A stretch of 64,000 nucleotides of DNA from Tanypteryx hageni. Its lineage: Eukaryota; Arthropoda; Insecta; Odonata; Petaluridae. The stretch is from positions 213,395,504 through 213,459,503 of the forward strand of contig CM054113.1 of the NCBI GenBank assembly GCA_028673005.1. The letters run 5' to 3'. The notes under the pieces were generated by a model that was given only the letters and a program-made list of their open reading frames with translations, made no database searches and was not told where the DNA came from. The translations under genes and the position numbers were made by a program. Of the stretch, positions 22,070 to 33,800 are shown one piece after another. Numbering within the stretch: position 1 is the stretch's first letter; each line of letters opens with the position of its first letter.

Positions 22070-24250
22070 GGGGGACTGTCAAATATGGGGATTTACCGAA
22101 AATTTTATGAAGTTGTATTGTATGGCTATTGTTATAAAAAAGCAATTTAAAACGGTCGAGTTAATGCCGAACCCGATCACATCCGATTGGTAGGCGAAGT
22201 TTGCCGAGTGTTTAGTGATATTGAATGGCACAAGTATGTTAGACGATGCCCTGATCCTAGCCGTGCTAGAAGCCATTGTTCCGATATAGAAGTAAAGCTT
22301 GAAAGAGGTAATTCTGTGGTTTTCCTCTATACTCCGTCTTAGAAGAAATAGTGGGAGAAGTACTACACCTTTCTGCATTTATTTCGCTTTGTGCTTTGCA
22401 AAATGGCATATGAAGGGTTTTGTGTAGCCAGATCTGATAATTTGCCCAACGTTGGTTCTTACATGTTTTTGCGTTGTATTGGAAGTCGTAGGGAGCAATA
22501 TTCAGAGGTTTAAATGCATGGTATGAAGGCGGATAGGTTTGTATTACATTTTATTGATGAAACAAGTTCGATGTAGCGCTTTTATTTTCAGTTATTGTAA
22601 TAGTACTGTTATTTCGACTGAAACGCAGAAGATATGTAAAAGATAGATTGACGTCTTAAAACAGGTTTCCCATATTAAATGAATAAAACAACTCTAGTTT
22701 TAACTAATATTATAGAATTTTTATTTATGTATTGTTTCCCATGATGTCCTAGTCTCTAGTAAGTAAAATATAGTTAGATAAGTATACAAAAGGTAATGGA
22801 TGAGGCCGAGACTTCGTGGAATTCCACAATAAAATAACATAAAGAATGCTAGATAGTATTTTTTATTTATATAAAACTTTCGCTAATTTCCACAAAATAT
22901 ATGAAGTAAAATACGGCCGGTTTCGGTGAATAATCACCATCATCTGCCTTTACAGAATCAGGTCAAATATTGACAAATATACAAAATTAATGTGAATAAA
23001 CTTAGTTTCCGTGTGTCTTGTCTATAGGAAATGTGATTAAGTTTGTTGTTTTTAGTGTCTATCTGCTTTAGTTATTACCTATACTTGTGAAAAGAAAAAC
23101 TGTAGAAGTGTTTGTAATAACTGCATGTCTCTTTTGTATATGTCGCGAATTTCAAGGTTGCTTTTATGGCTTTTTTCTCCCTTTGAGGGCTAGGAGGAAA
23201 GACTATGTTAGTAATGCTGTTGGATTTGTTAAACTGAAGCGAGAAGGAACAATTTGTGTTGTTAAAGGCAAGATTTGCCCTGAAAACAGAATAAGATAAA
23301 GAGATTATGAAGTGAGTGTAATTGTAGATGAAGAAGAAGATTTAGTCACGCCTGTGGAGTTTCATGACTGCCCTTATTTATCAAAACATGGTCCTTCAAA
23401 ATACCATGCTGTCGTGGATATTATTTGAACAAATTTATTAAAATATTTAAATTACAGAACTAACTTAATATGTAACATTTGTAAAAGTATTTGCTTAAAA
23501 ACTTGGTACTTAAAATATGCACTGCAACAGTGATTATTTGCTTAATAAAACCATAGCCCAACTATTTCCGTAAGTTTGATCTTACGTATTTAGAATAGGT
23601 ATATTACGTTATGGAGGTTTTGTTAAAATATATATGCCAATCTTTGAAATGTAAAAATATAATTTACTCTTTCAACGTTCTCCAGAAACATATGCATCAT
23701 GTCAATGTAATGCCGACATAAGTCATAAACTAAAATACGAAGCAATAAAATTACGTACATACATATAACTAGTACTTAGATTAAAATGATATTCGCAGAC
23801 AAATGCAGTTGTACGTTCCAATATATCAGTTGCGTATCACCTCATGGCTTTCAACCACAATATTCTCCGCTTCTTATTCCTTCCCAAGGAATGGTGAAGA
23901 ACAATTTTCTCGGGGTTTTAATCGTTGTATTTAAGCACTGAGGTAGTAGACAATACTTGAAACCCTTTTTAACTTCCATATTCTCCATTTTAGCTACGAT
24001 ATCAAGAAATGCAACAGGAGGAAGTATCAAAACCGCGTGCTTTCAGTACGGTCGTAAGGCATGCGATGACGTCATGTACCCCTTACTACTCTCTCTTCAA
24101 CCAGGATGCCGTTTTCGCGGGATATTTGAAAGTTATTTTAAATATTTTTTGCATAATGAAGACGATTTAACAAAAAAATGTTCACAGGGAGTAGTTAAGT
24201 CAATTACAAAGAATTAAAAAAAACATAATTAAATATTTTGACAGTCCCCC
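22070..24250. mobile_element. 2.2-kb DNA transposon with GGGGGACTGTC termini
   Basis: The left end is GGGGGACTGTCAAATAT (22070) and the right end is its complement ATATTTTGACAGTCCCCC (ending 24250). It lies in a minus-strand Helitron-like repeat: 22066 and below matches the sequence at 16285-16420 in reverse. That comparison suggests the empty site TCAATTG and a 2-bp AT duplication. The interior includes a possible Penelope-like 3' scrap (22800-22970, GGAATTCCACAAT and CGGCCGGTTTCGG) and a coding relic at 23087-23428. The superfamily is not assigned. Confidence 0.6.
23087..23428 (+). pseudogene. Decayed ORF with possible SWIM-like zinc-finger remnant
   Basis: The frame runs from 23087 through a TAA near 23297-23299 and on to TGA at 23426-23428. 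Visible features are a GFVKLKREGTICVVKGKICP stretch, then DYEVSVIVDEEEDL and HDC...KYHAV. The spacing resembles SWIM-type fingers (C-x-C ... C-x-H) of transposon- or virus-derived YqaJ-associated proteins, but the second cysteine pair is missing. The assignment is from memory and tentative. It lies inside the GGGGGACTGTC-ended element and could have come from its coding region. Confidence 0.3.
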
Positions 24251-24429
24251 ATTGCTAGCAATAGTCGGTAGATAGCGTGGTGATGGCTGCTAAAAATATA
24301 AGATATCTCTTAAACAACGCATTATATGGAAAAATGTTTCAAATAAAGGTAGTAGAAAATTAAATTTCCTACAACTACTTTTATTCCAGTACATTTTTAC
24401 ATTTATCAAATATTAAAGCATATATTTTA

Positions 24430-25060
24430 AAGTAACGGATAAGTGACAAGAGTAAACACCCACTTCCGGTTGACCAATTTTTACCAAAAACTAATCAGTT
24501 CTTCAGACTTTTTTAAAAATGTTAAATATAAAATTTTGCGTTGACCTGATTAATAGTTTTTGGTTCGGTTTTCAATTTCTAATAATGGTTTGGTTCAGCA
24601 CTGATTTTTGAGAATGGTTTGGTTCACGGTTTGGATCGGTTTAAGCACTAATGTGATTTATGCATTATTTACTTCCTCATCTTCGTACTAATAAAAGGAT
24701 ACAACTTGAATAGGTTTTTCTGTGCTGTGCAAATAGAAATAATTCTCTTGCAATGGTATAATTAAATCAAAAAAGGAACTAGCTGTTCAGGCTTTAATAC
24801 TTTGCACTTCTATTTTTATGGTTTCCAATATCTTCACCGTTTTCCAATTTTAAACCAATTACTGCTGATAAGCTCAGGTCTTTCATAGATACTGCAAAAT
24901 CTACACAAAAGCTATCACACACACACACAAAGACATCATCGAGAAAATGGCCAAAACGTGTCCATGGGACCTCAAAACGTGTATCTCCGTTGAAATCTCG
25001 AAGTCGATTTTTTTCATGAAAAAAATACTTTTTCGTATACTACGTACGGAGAAAGTAAAA
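24430..25060 (-). mobile_element. Helitron-like repeat copy (reverse), with internal insertion
   Basis: In reverse it matches the 15966 copy: TTTTTACTTTCTCCG (about 25060), TCGACTTCGAGATTTCAACG, CACGTTTTGAGGTCCC, a TGTGTGTGTG core (24918-24930) and AACCGGAAGTGGGTGTTTAC (24456-24475). About 340 bp at 24560-24900 absent from other copies interrupt it. The downstream part of the copy resumes below 22066 on the far side of the TIR element. Confidence 0.6.
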
Positions 25061-25179
25061 ATGAGAAAGCATCTGCAAATTGTATATGCTTCCTAATTTT
25101 TAAAAAATTCTTATTTGTAATAGAAACTTGAATGTATGTGCCTTCACTTGGTGGTTTTCCATCATAAGAAAACACGAGA

Positions 25180-25319
25180 AAATTAACTTTTATGTTGGAC
25201 AGACTGGGAGAAGATTTAACATTACGTGCAAAGAACATTTGAAGGACTTCCATAATAACTCAACCTCCAACTCCCACTTTGCCAAGCATTTGTTAATATG
25301 TAAACATAGTAGTACATAG
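25180..25319 (+). pseudogene. Penelope-like element GIY-YIG domain fragment
   Basis: The frame reads FYVGQTGRRFNITCKEHLKD, then HFAKHLLICKHS before a stop at 25317-25319. YVGQTGR followed by R-x-x-x-H is the second half of the GIY-YIG endonuclease motif that ends Penelope-like retroelement proteins. The reverse transcriptase and the first half of the domain are missing, so this is a 5'-truncated relic. Confidence 0.75.
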
Positions 25320-25629
25320 TTTGAATTTGAAAGTTTGTCACTTAGCTGGAAAATGACTGAAATTTAACGCTTTAGAGCAATTATAAATCCTAAAATGTAA
25401 CAAAAATAACGATTTAACGATGTTAAATGAGTATTTGTACCTTTCCCCTTCTCCTTTCTTACTGGCCGTCGTTCATCAGCATGAGACCACACACCCTCCC
25501 CTCCCACCTATAGCCAATATTGTCGTCCTCATCCCTTCTTTTCAAGACTGCCTTAACTCTCCCCTCTCCCATGCCTAACCTACATATAGCGTGTTTTTAT
25601 AAATATACACTAAAACTTTGACAAATAAA

Positions 25630-25790
25630 AATCTATATTTCATAGAGTCCACAATGCCCAGCCCAGCCAAGCTGCCGTCTAGAGTCCATCCTACCTGATG
25701 ACTGGTTTAGGCGAGACGGACTCTAAGAGTCCATTCTACCTAGGTGAGATGGACTCCAGAGTCTACTCTGCCTATAGTCCATCCTGTCTG
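25630..25790. repeat. Imperfect GAGTCCATCCTACC direct repeats
   Basis: AGAGTCCATCCTACC, AGAGTCCATTCTACC, CAGAGTCTACTCTGCC and TAGTCCATCCTGTC recur within 150 bp, with GAGACGGACTC and GAGATGGACTC between. Complementary GGACTC/GAGTCC blocks could fold. The stretch abuts the SINE body and may be its 3' tail. Confidence 0.5.
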
Positions 25791-26004
25791 CCACACCGGC
25801 ATTAGCCTACTCTTTACGAAGAGCACCATTGGAAGCTACGGTTTAACGTCCCTTCCGAAGGACGAAGCGCTAGCTTGTGCGGCCTCCTCAAATCACAAAA
25901 GTAGGGGACGGGATGATCCCAGGTTGAAAAAGCCTGGCCTTTGCCGGATTTGAAACTGGGACCGCTGCGTGAAAGGTCAACGCTCTAACCCCTCCGCCAC
26001 CCCT
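25790..26004 (-). mobile_element. tRNA-derived SINE
   Basis: Read on the minus strand from 26004: GGGGTGGCGGAGGGGTTAG (A-box-like TGGCnnAGnGG), then GGTCCCAGTTTCAAATCC (B-box-like, 25963-25946). Spacing is close to that of a tRNA. The non-tRNA body follows, including CCTTCGGAAGGGACGTTAAA. No cloverleaf with a sensible anticodon is evident, so it is a SINE head and not a tRNA gene. The poly(A) side or tail is not clear. Confidence 0.7.
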
Positions 26005-26067
26005 AAAAAAATAGTGCAACTTCATTTAAATCAATTATCCTGTTGTTATTACTTTATTTATTACATA

Positions 26068-27190
26068 CTAGTGTATTGCCCGTAATATGACGGGTGTCAG
26101 TTACTATATGGTTGAAATCGTAAGTCGTAAGACTGGTGATCCTACTGAAACCATACAATTAAGTAATCGTAACTCATTATTATGGATAATCACAAAATTA
26201 ATTTATTTTTCTAGTGTAATTGCCCATTGAGATTCAACGGGGAACTTATAAATAAATAATAACAGTGTAATTATTGAGTAAGAGCCAGAGGCGTAGCGTA
26301 CATGTAACGAACCAGTGCAACGCACCGGGACCCCCAACCGAAGGGGGCCCCCAAACGCCCGCGACATTCTTATATCGAACCAATGATTTCAAAACTGGAG
26401 CCTAATTTTTGGGACATGGCGTAATAGACTGATTACACTTATCTGATAAAATTAAATTACATGAAAACTCTGGAGATCATATCTACTGTTGTGAAATTTT
26501 AGATAGGTGGGATAAAATAGGACTGTTATTGATGATATTGATCAGGAAATTCGAAAGTAGGCTTAGTTTATGAGGGTCATATTACACAGAATTGTGAATG
26601 TTGCATTAACTCGGGCGATGGTACTCTACATCTATATAGTCGTTTAGATAACCAAAAGAATCCAAACTAAATCCTAGTCCCTTTAGGATTACGTAATTTC
26701 GCGAAAAATCCTACGATAATTTAAGGCAATCTATGCAATCGTATATATTACTCGTATGCGGGTTGAGACAACAAGACAAGTTTAACAATGACGTGGTCGG
26801 CAAGGCAACATCTCATTTAAAAACAGATATTTTCCCAAAAAATGCAATTTAAATGTTTTATATTGGACGTTTCGAAAGGTAGACGGAAAAATATGAATAG
26901 AATAAGAAACTTCATTAATCTTCCTAGAATATAGTTCAAATTCGAAGATCGTATTTCAATTTTTTCTAATTTGAATTTCCAAAAGAAAATTCTGCACTTT
27001 AAAAAGTCGCTTTTTACGTGTTATCTTACGGGAAATCCCGGTGGATGCGAACCCTGGTCTTTTTCGTATGTTTTTTTTTGTTATTTAATTTTATATCAGA
27101 GTTAAACATTCCTGCAAAATTTCAACATTACACCTAATCTGGAAGTTTGTTAAATACGAGTTAAAAAGTGCCATTGATGACGTCAGCGTT
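26068..27190 (-). mobile_element. Helitron-like repeat copy with 3' hairpin and CTAG end
   Basis: In reverse the 3' end is ACCCGT-CATATT-ACGGG, seven further bases, then CTAG (26071-26068) followed by T. The far end (26880-27180) is a reversed B-box-family arm. A fragment GAGGCGTAGCGTACATG with GGGGGCCCCC (26285-26360) resembles a hAT-like MITE end nested in it. Confidence 0.5.
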
Positions 27191-27542
27191 ATACACAAAC
27201 ACATTTAGGCTTTTATTATTATAATTGTTATGTATAATGCATTATTTATTTTATAATTTTAAGGTTTAAAATTTCCGGTATATATATATAATTTATGATA
27301 AGCGTCGATTCATTTCATTTGGTCAGCGTATTAGACAACGTGGGTTAATATTTTTCCCTAGTTTGAATTCAGCGGTAGTTTTTTTTCTAATCGTTATTCA
27401 TTAGTTGGTTATCAGCCCGGTAGAAGAAGCACATGGTTATTTACGGTGCCGGGTTAATGTATTTGTTGTGGAACGTAATTTTTAAGTGTGCTACCAATGA
27501 AAATTAATAACCGTACAAGACTTAAATAACATTATACACCTT

Positions 27543-27551
27543 ATGGAGTAA
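27543..27551 (+). promoter_or_regulatory. Minimal upstream ORF overlapping the SUPV3L1 start
   Basis: ATG GAG TAA occupies 27543-27551, and the A of its stop is the A of the main ATG (TAATG). If the transcript includes it, a two-codon uORF would terminate exactly on the start codon, a layout that permits reinitiation. A longer uORF (ATG at 27432, 24 codons) may also lie in the leader. The transcription start is unknown. Confidence 0.45.
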
Positions 27552-27863
27552 TGTTGCTGACAAAAAATTTAAACGTCTTTCGATGGACCTATGTGTTGAA
27601 AGAATCTTTAGGACTACATTTTCCTCTCCGACCTCTTCGTACGCCGAAAATATGTGCGACTTATTTTCAGAATCGTGGGAAGAAGGACGAAACAAATGTT
27701 TCCTCTCTCTTTGTTCCTATTCCCGTGAAACCAAACCCAGATGACATCAATGTTGGAGCCGAACTTACCGGCAGTGTTGACAAAGCTGATTTACAGAAAA
27801 TTTTGAACCAATTTTATCAAAAGAAAGAACTGAAAGTGTTGGCTTTGGAAAATGGCCTTGATA
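27551..27863 (+). CDS. SUPV3L1: SUPV3L1 exon 1
   Basis: Encodes the presumed mitochondrial targeting sequence (several Arg/Lys, almost no acidic residues in the first 45) and the start of the Suv3 N-terminal domain ([25 protein letters not shown]). Ends phase 1 at GTAAGT. Confidence 0.93.
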
Positions 27864-30800
27864 GTAAGTGATTAAATATTTTTGGCAGGAAAAACTGAAG
27901 TTTGGTGCTATTATCCTCAATTGCGTTTAATTTTGTAATAGTTCAGTTTTTGTTCTACTGTATGTGTCTGTAATATAATTCGAATAATACTTTTATATTT
28001 TGCAGACTACTTGCTACACCAAGCATTTGTTAGTTTTCGTCGTTTTTGCCTAGAAGCAGAGGCTCTACCTCCTGATTTACATGTTGTAGTTAGCGACATA
28101 CTTCAAGGAGCAGGACACGTTGATGATGTTTTCCCATATTTTCTTCGTCATGCTCGCCAGATATTCCCGCATTTGGAATGCATGGATGATTTAAAAAAGA
28201 TCAGTGATCTAAGGACTCCTGCGAATTGGTAATTGCAGTTTATCAATCAGTCGTATTTTTCCATTGGTTACAAGAGTTAACGTAGTTATTGTCTAGAAAA
28301 CTATTTGCTAAATGTTAAATTATACATTTATTATATAGAAAAGGCAATTACTTGCGTTTAACAGTTCACTTCAAGTTTGCCTATAGGCTTGGAAACTTTT
28401 TGTCTCAACAAATGTGTAATTTACTATTATATGTGCTATTGTTTACAAGTTTTTTCCTTTGAAACGTTTTAAATAAGCTTGCCTTTTAAGGTATCCATCA
28501 GCACGAGCCATTACAAGAAAAATAGTTTTTCATGCTGGGCCTACAAATAGTGGAAAGACTTATCATGCTTTGGAAAGATTTATAGGTGCTAAATCTGGAG
28601 TATATTGCGGGCCACTTAAACTGCTTGCAACAGAAGTATATCATAAATGCAATGACAGTGTAAGTTCATAGAATTTATTAATTACTAAAATAGTAACTGT
28701 TTATACTGGTATAGATGGTATACGATTTTACCAATATCCAATCCTTTTTACTCTTAAAAACAGAAGTAGGAAGCTGTAATTATATAATAATTTAAAACCT
28801 TAAATAATGGGACATTTTTATTATTAAATGTTTGTACTTAAGTGAGGTTCTATGGTTGTTTACATTCCATTTATCCCCAGCTTTCTGTATAAACATGTTT
28901 AAGTTATTAAAAATTAAAATTAACTTTGTAAATTTCTACAATGCTTTTATTAAGAGACGTCATCATCAGGAGTAATACGAAAGCATAAACCAAGAGCTTA
29001 TATACACAGTATTGTGGGGGAATAGGGATGAAGGAGGGGAGGTTACATTTAAATCTGGGCCCAGAGGAAGGTGATTTGGTGATGAGTAGGTGGAGTCATC
29101 AGGGTTCGTTACAAAACTAATGGGAGGGATATCAAGGAAGGGGAGTGGGAAGGGTACAAAAAGTCGTTAACAACATTGTGGCCACTTTTAACAGCAGAAA
29201 CAAGTCCAATTTCCAATTCATTAAGCCTGTGGCCCTTATTTTCACATGTAAAATTTTTGAGTCAAAGTCCGAAAAATGTCCATGATCAAGAAGGTGTTTA
29301 GCGAATTGAGAGGCAGTCCTATTGTTGTGGATGTAGCACCACTAATGTTCTCTTTCCCTGGTTTTAAATTTCCTTCCAGTCTGACCAATATATATATATA
29401 TTTATTTATTTTAGAGGTGGGACGAATCCAGAATTTTCTCGAATCCGAATCCTAAAAGGTTCTCGAATCCTTCATATAAGAATAATAATAATAAGAAAAA
29501 AGAAAAAACTTTTACTTAAAATTAACAGTTTTTAATTAAAGCAAAATTTGAAATCTGCGTTTAATGAAAAATAAATTGAAGAATACAGTTTTTTAAAATA
29601 CACGTATATTTATTAAGAAGATACAAATGAAATTTTTTTAATGAAGCACATAATTAAAACTCTTGAATCTTGAGGTTCATTTTCTCAACATAATTTGACA
29701 AAAATATTTGAGCATCAGTTCAAATTTTTTACATTTTTCCAAAACCTTTTTAAATCAAAGCAAGTGTAGAGGGGGGAGGATTATTTCAAGAGTTATCATA
29801 GATAAACACTAAACATGGAACACTAAATTCTCTCCAGAAAATTAAGAAAAATCAAAAACTTGTTTATTTTAAGAGTTCATAAAAGTACTGAACACTTTTA
29901 GGACAATCTAAAACAGCAGAAATCTTCAATGGAGATTTTTATTTAAGAAAACTAGCATTCGAACTCGCTCTGGGTTGCCACGAGGTGATATTGGTGATCC
30001 GGGTACCAATGAAATTGCAACAATCGAGTTCTTTTTTAATGAACACTTCAATTGGACGTCAATAAAACTAATCTTTCCAAAGTTTTGAGTTAAAATGTTT
30101 AACGGTTTTTTAGGTTAGGATTCGAATGATGAAAAAAGTGCGAAGATTCAAGTTTTCGAATCTCGAATCTTTTTCAAGATTCGCGGGATTTGAGGAATCG
30201 AATGTCCCATCCCTAATATATATATATATATATATATAAAGCTTGGCAATCACCACATTCCATTTTGTAAACACCGCTTTTATCACTGGGGGTCACACGA
30301 TCTTTATTGTTACACAACATATGGCTCAAGTTCACTTTACTAAAGAAAGCTATCCTGTGGGTATCACTAGGGAATAACTTATTCAATCTGTGGGATAATG
30401 GTCCAAGAAAGGTCAAAATTCAACATTTTTTAGAGGTCTATCTGGAAACTGTTGCTGAAAATTTTTGTTAAGAGTGACATTCTTTTGTTTTTTTCTGGAG
30501 AATGTGTTTTATTAATTTTTTTGGGCATCCATTATTTAAGACTACTGTTTTTATGGTTTGTACTTCAGTAATAAAGGCATTCTTTTTTAAAAGTAGTTTA
30601 ATAAGTCTATGTACTAATGAATGAAACAGCATACTTATGAGAGATTGGATGAGGCATGAATAATGTTGTCTGTGTATGTAGGTTTTCTAAAAACAGCGAA
30701 ATGGTGACTTGTTTTCTAGGGTAATGGTTAAATCAAGGAAGTTGAGGTGGGAATTTGTGCGTGAATGTGATCAAGGGATGCAATGAATTAAGAATAGAAA

Positions 30801-33800
30801 AAAAACAAGCAAACTGTTTATCAGTACCTTTCGATAAACAAAGAACATCATCTACATATCAGTACCAATAAATTACATTGTCTAATAATTTATTATTAGA
30901 TTTAAAAAGGTTAATTTCCAGATTATCCATGAAAATTTCTGCAAGGATAGGAGAAAGGGGAGAACCCATTGCTAGATCATCCTCTTCCTTATATAGAATG
31001 CCATCGAAAATAAAATAGTTGTTGATCTAAACATAATTTAATCGGGGAAATAATGGCATTCATTGTTTTAAGGTTGCATTTAGTTTGAAGGAGATTTCTT
31101 AAGATTTCAAGCATCTTTAATCGGAATACTGGGGAAGAGATTTGATACATCAAAGGAAACAAGGCGGGCATTGGGTGGGATACTGATATTGTCGATTTTA
31201 GAGGTTAGGTAAATTGAGTTTTTAATACTGAATGTAGGAGAAAATCCAGTCGTGGATAGCATTTAAAGCATGGGCTAGTTTTTGGGCAGGGGAAGATACA
31301 CTTTATTCTATAGGTCTAATAGGGGAACCTGATTTATGTATTTTAACAAAGCCATAAAATCTAGGTGGGAGAGTGTTCATTGATTATGTTTCAGTGTTTA
31401 TTGCATCTCTTGTTTAAAAAAATAACAGCTTTGGCCTAGAAGTTGGCAGATAGATATTTGTTTTCATTGTAAAACCTTGTTTATTGTATGCTATTACCTT
31501 GCTTTGACAGTGTCCTTGTTTCAGCAATTGAACATCAAACTAAAATGTAGCTCAGTTTTTAATTTCTTCTATGCTGTTGTAAATTTTTATATTTGTATGC
31601 ACATTACATTCCACCAGATGGTTTTTGGTGATACTTGAAGACTTGAAACTAATAGTCTAAGTTACATATAACATTGAAATCATCTAAAACAGGGATTCTC
31701 AACCAGTGAGTTGCAAAGGAAATTGAGATGGGCCAGGGAAAGATTTGTAAATACCGTACTAAGTCCGCAATGTCGGGACTTTTAGGTTGCCAGATTGTGG
31801 ATTTTTTCCAGATTTTGGGTCATATATATATTTGTTTATATATATATAATATCTTAAGGAAAAGGAAAGGTAATTATGAGGGTGGCAACAAGGTGTTAAA
31901 TATGTGCATCTTCTCCACATGCTAAGTAAAATACACACGAAATGGCAGTCTGATGATAATTTACTTCTTGGTGTCATAGGTTTAGCTAGTAGTGATTCCA
32001 CTTTCAAGAGAGGATGGTTTTTTGTGCCATTTGCTGATTTGTTTTTGAAAATGTAATGTTAGTTGTTTCATACATTTCTACTTTTCTGAAATTATTTTTT
32101 CTTGCATTTTATAAACTTGCTCAGTAATCAATTTTTTTTTGCTCAAGACCCTTAATAAAATCGTCAGAAATGCTTATTAATTTTTCTATGGAAAATTTTT
32201 CTTGCAAATTTTTGTTCTCATTATCATCATCAACATGTCTTTTTTGTTGAGTTCTAAATTTAACACAATTTCACCGATTACACCATCATTTAGTTTAAGA
32301 ACCACTAGTGCATCACTATCAACATTCAGACATTCTTTGATGTTTTTAGTCTGAACAGAAGGCATTCCTTTATCATATGCTAGTCATTTGGACACCAATT
32401 TCTCTAAATTTGAAACAAATCTTCTCAAAATCAGGTTCATAAGCAATGAACATTTTCATCGGCCACAAGTTATGCAAAGCATTTTTCAAAATATCTAGTG
32501 TTAACATTGTCCCAAATACAAGCAACGGCCCAAACAGCATCTTTCACTTCGAAGCCTTTAAGACACTCTTTTAATCCTTTGCCGCCATATGTCTCATAAA
32601 TTAGTTATTGTATTCAATGCCTGTAAAACACTCTTATCCATGGATTGTATGAGGGAGGTATGGTTTGGTGGTAAAAATACAGCGTGAATATTGTCTTTTA
32701 CCAAAAGTGCACCATTGGGGGGTGTGTGCAGAGCAGTTGTCTAAAATCAAAAGTATCCAAGTCGTTACTTTTTGGATGGTGCAATGTTTATCTCTTTTCC
32801 ATAGATATTGCCATATAACTGTCAGCATTAAATGCCAAAATTTTTGGTGCTCTAGAGTTAACCGGGTCAAGGTCAAGAGAGCGACAGTGGTGCTGTCGAT
32901 GGCAAGAAAGTGACAAGGAATTGTATTACTACAGCATATCTACATATTACGGAAATTTGAAGACGATTCATTGGCCTCCCGGGTTGAGTTAGTTAGTTTT
33001 AGGTTGGTTTTCTTTTCATGTTCACTGTGGCCCTCCCCTTGGGTTGGGTTGCATTCATCTTCACTTACATTACTCATCGTCGTTGACTGGCAATTCGTGA
33101 TACTTAGAGGAGGCATTTGAAGCTGAAATAATGAAAAATAGTGAAGAAACAAACGATTATGAGTTATATCACTGAAGATGGATGCAACCCAACCTGAGTG
33201 AGGGGACCAAAGTGAATGTGGAAAGGAAACCAATCCAAAACTAACTAACCCAACCTAACATGGAGGGGAGGGGATGGACCAAAGTGAATGTGAAGAGGAA
33301 ACCAACCCAATCCTGGGAGGCCGAGGAGAACAGGGAATCTCCTAAAGTTATGTGCTATAATTTCTCATCTTCAAATTTCCATAATACCTTCGTATGCCGT
33401 AGTATCATTTCTCGTTGCTTTCTCGCCATCGACAGCTCCGCTGTTGCTGTCTTGGCCTTCGCCCAGTTAACTCTAACTCAGGTAAAGAAATCAAACTTTC
33501 TCAGTCTTGCAATTAGATTTTACAATATCTTTGCTTCTGCCACAACACAAATGACAGTCGATGCTCACGTGCACAACACACTGCACACTACAATCCACCT
33601 AACTAAATAAAGGGAAGTCATAATGAGGAGTTTAAGCCTAAACATTGCTTTTGTTGTTGAAAATGATGCAAGAGAAAGACAAAAACTCTGCTTAACAAAA
33701 ATCACTTTATATTTTACTAGGCATTTTTTAAATTTTGGCAACACACCTGGCTCTTCTCGACGCACCAGTTAAGAACCGCTGATCTAGACTAGCAGTTTTG

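Larger units (their letters stand above)
31690..33781. mobile_element. hAT-bounded unit carrying a Tigger/jerky relic
   Basis: The left end is CAGGGATTCTCAACC (31690). The right end is the complement of CAGCGGTTCTTAACTGG (ends 33781). Flanking octamers ATCTAAAA and ATCTAGAC match at 6 of 8 bases, an aged duplication. Inside, on the minus strand, is a decayed pogo/Tigger transposase (about 33000-32040), so this is a nested structure within SUPV3L1 intron 3. Confidence 0.6.

Noticed and set aside
23957..24217. 86-codon frame near the right end of the GGGGGACTGTC element
   Set aside because: No recognisable motif; low-complexity end; likely chance.
25940..26004. tRNA gene on the minus strand
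   Set aside because: A- and B-box-like sequences exist, but no consistent cloverleaf or anticodon arm; a repeat body follows directly, so I called it a SINE.
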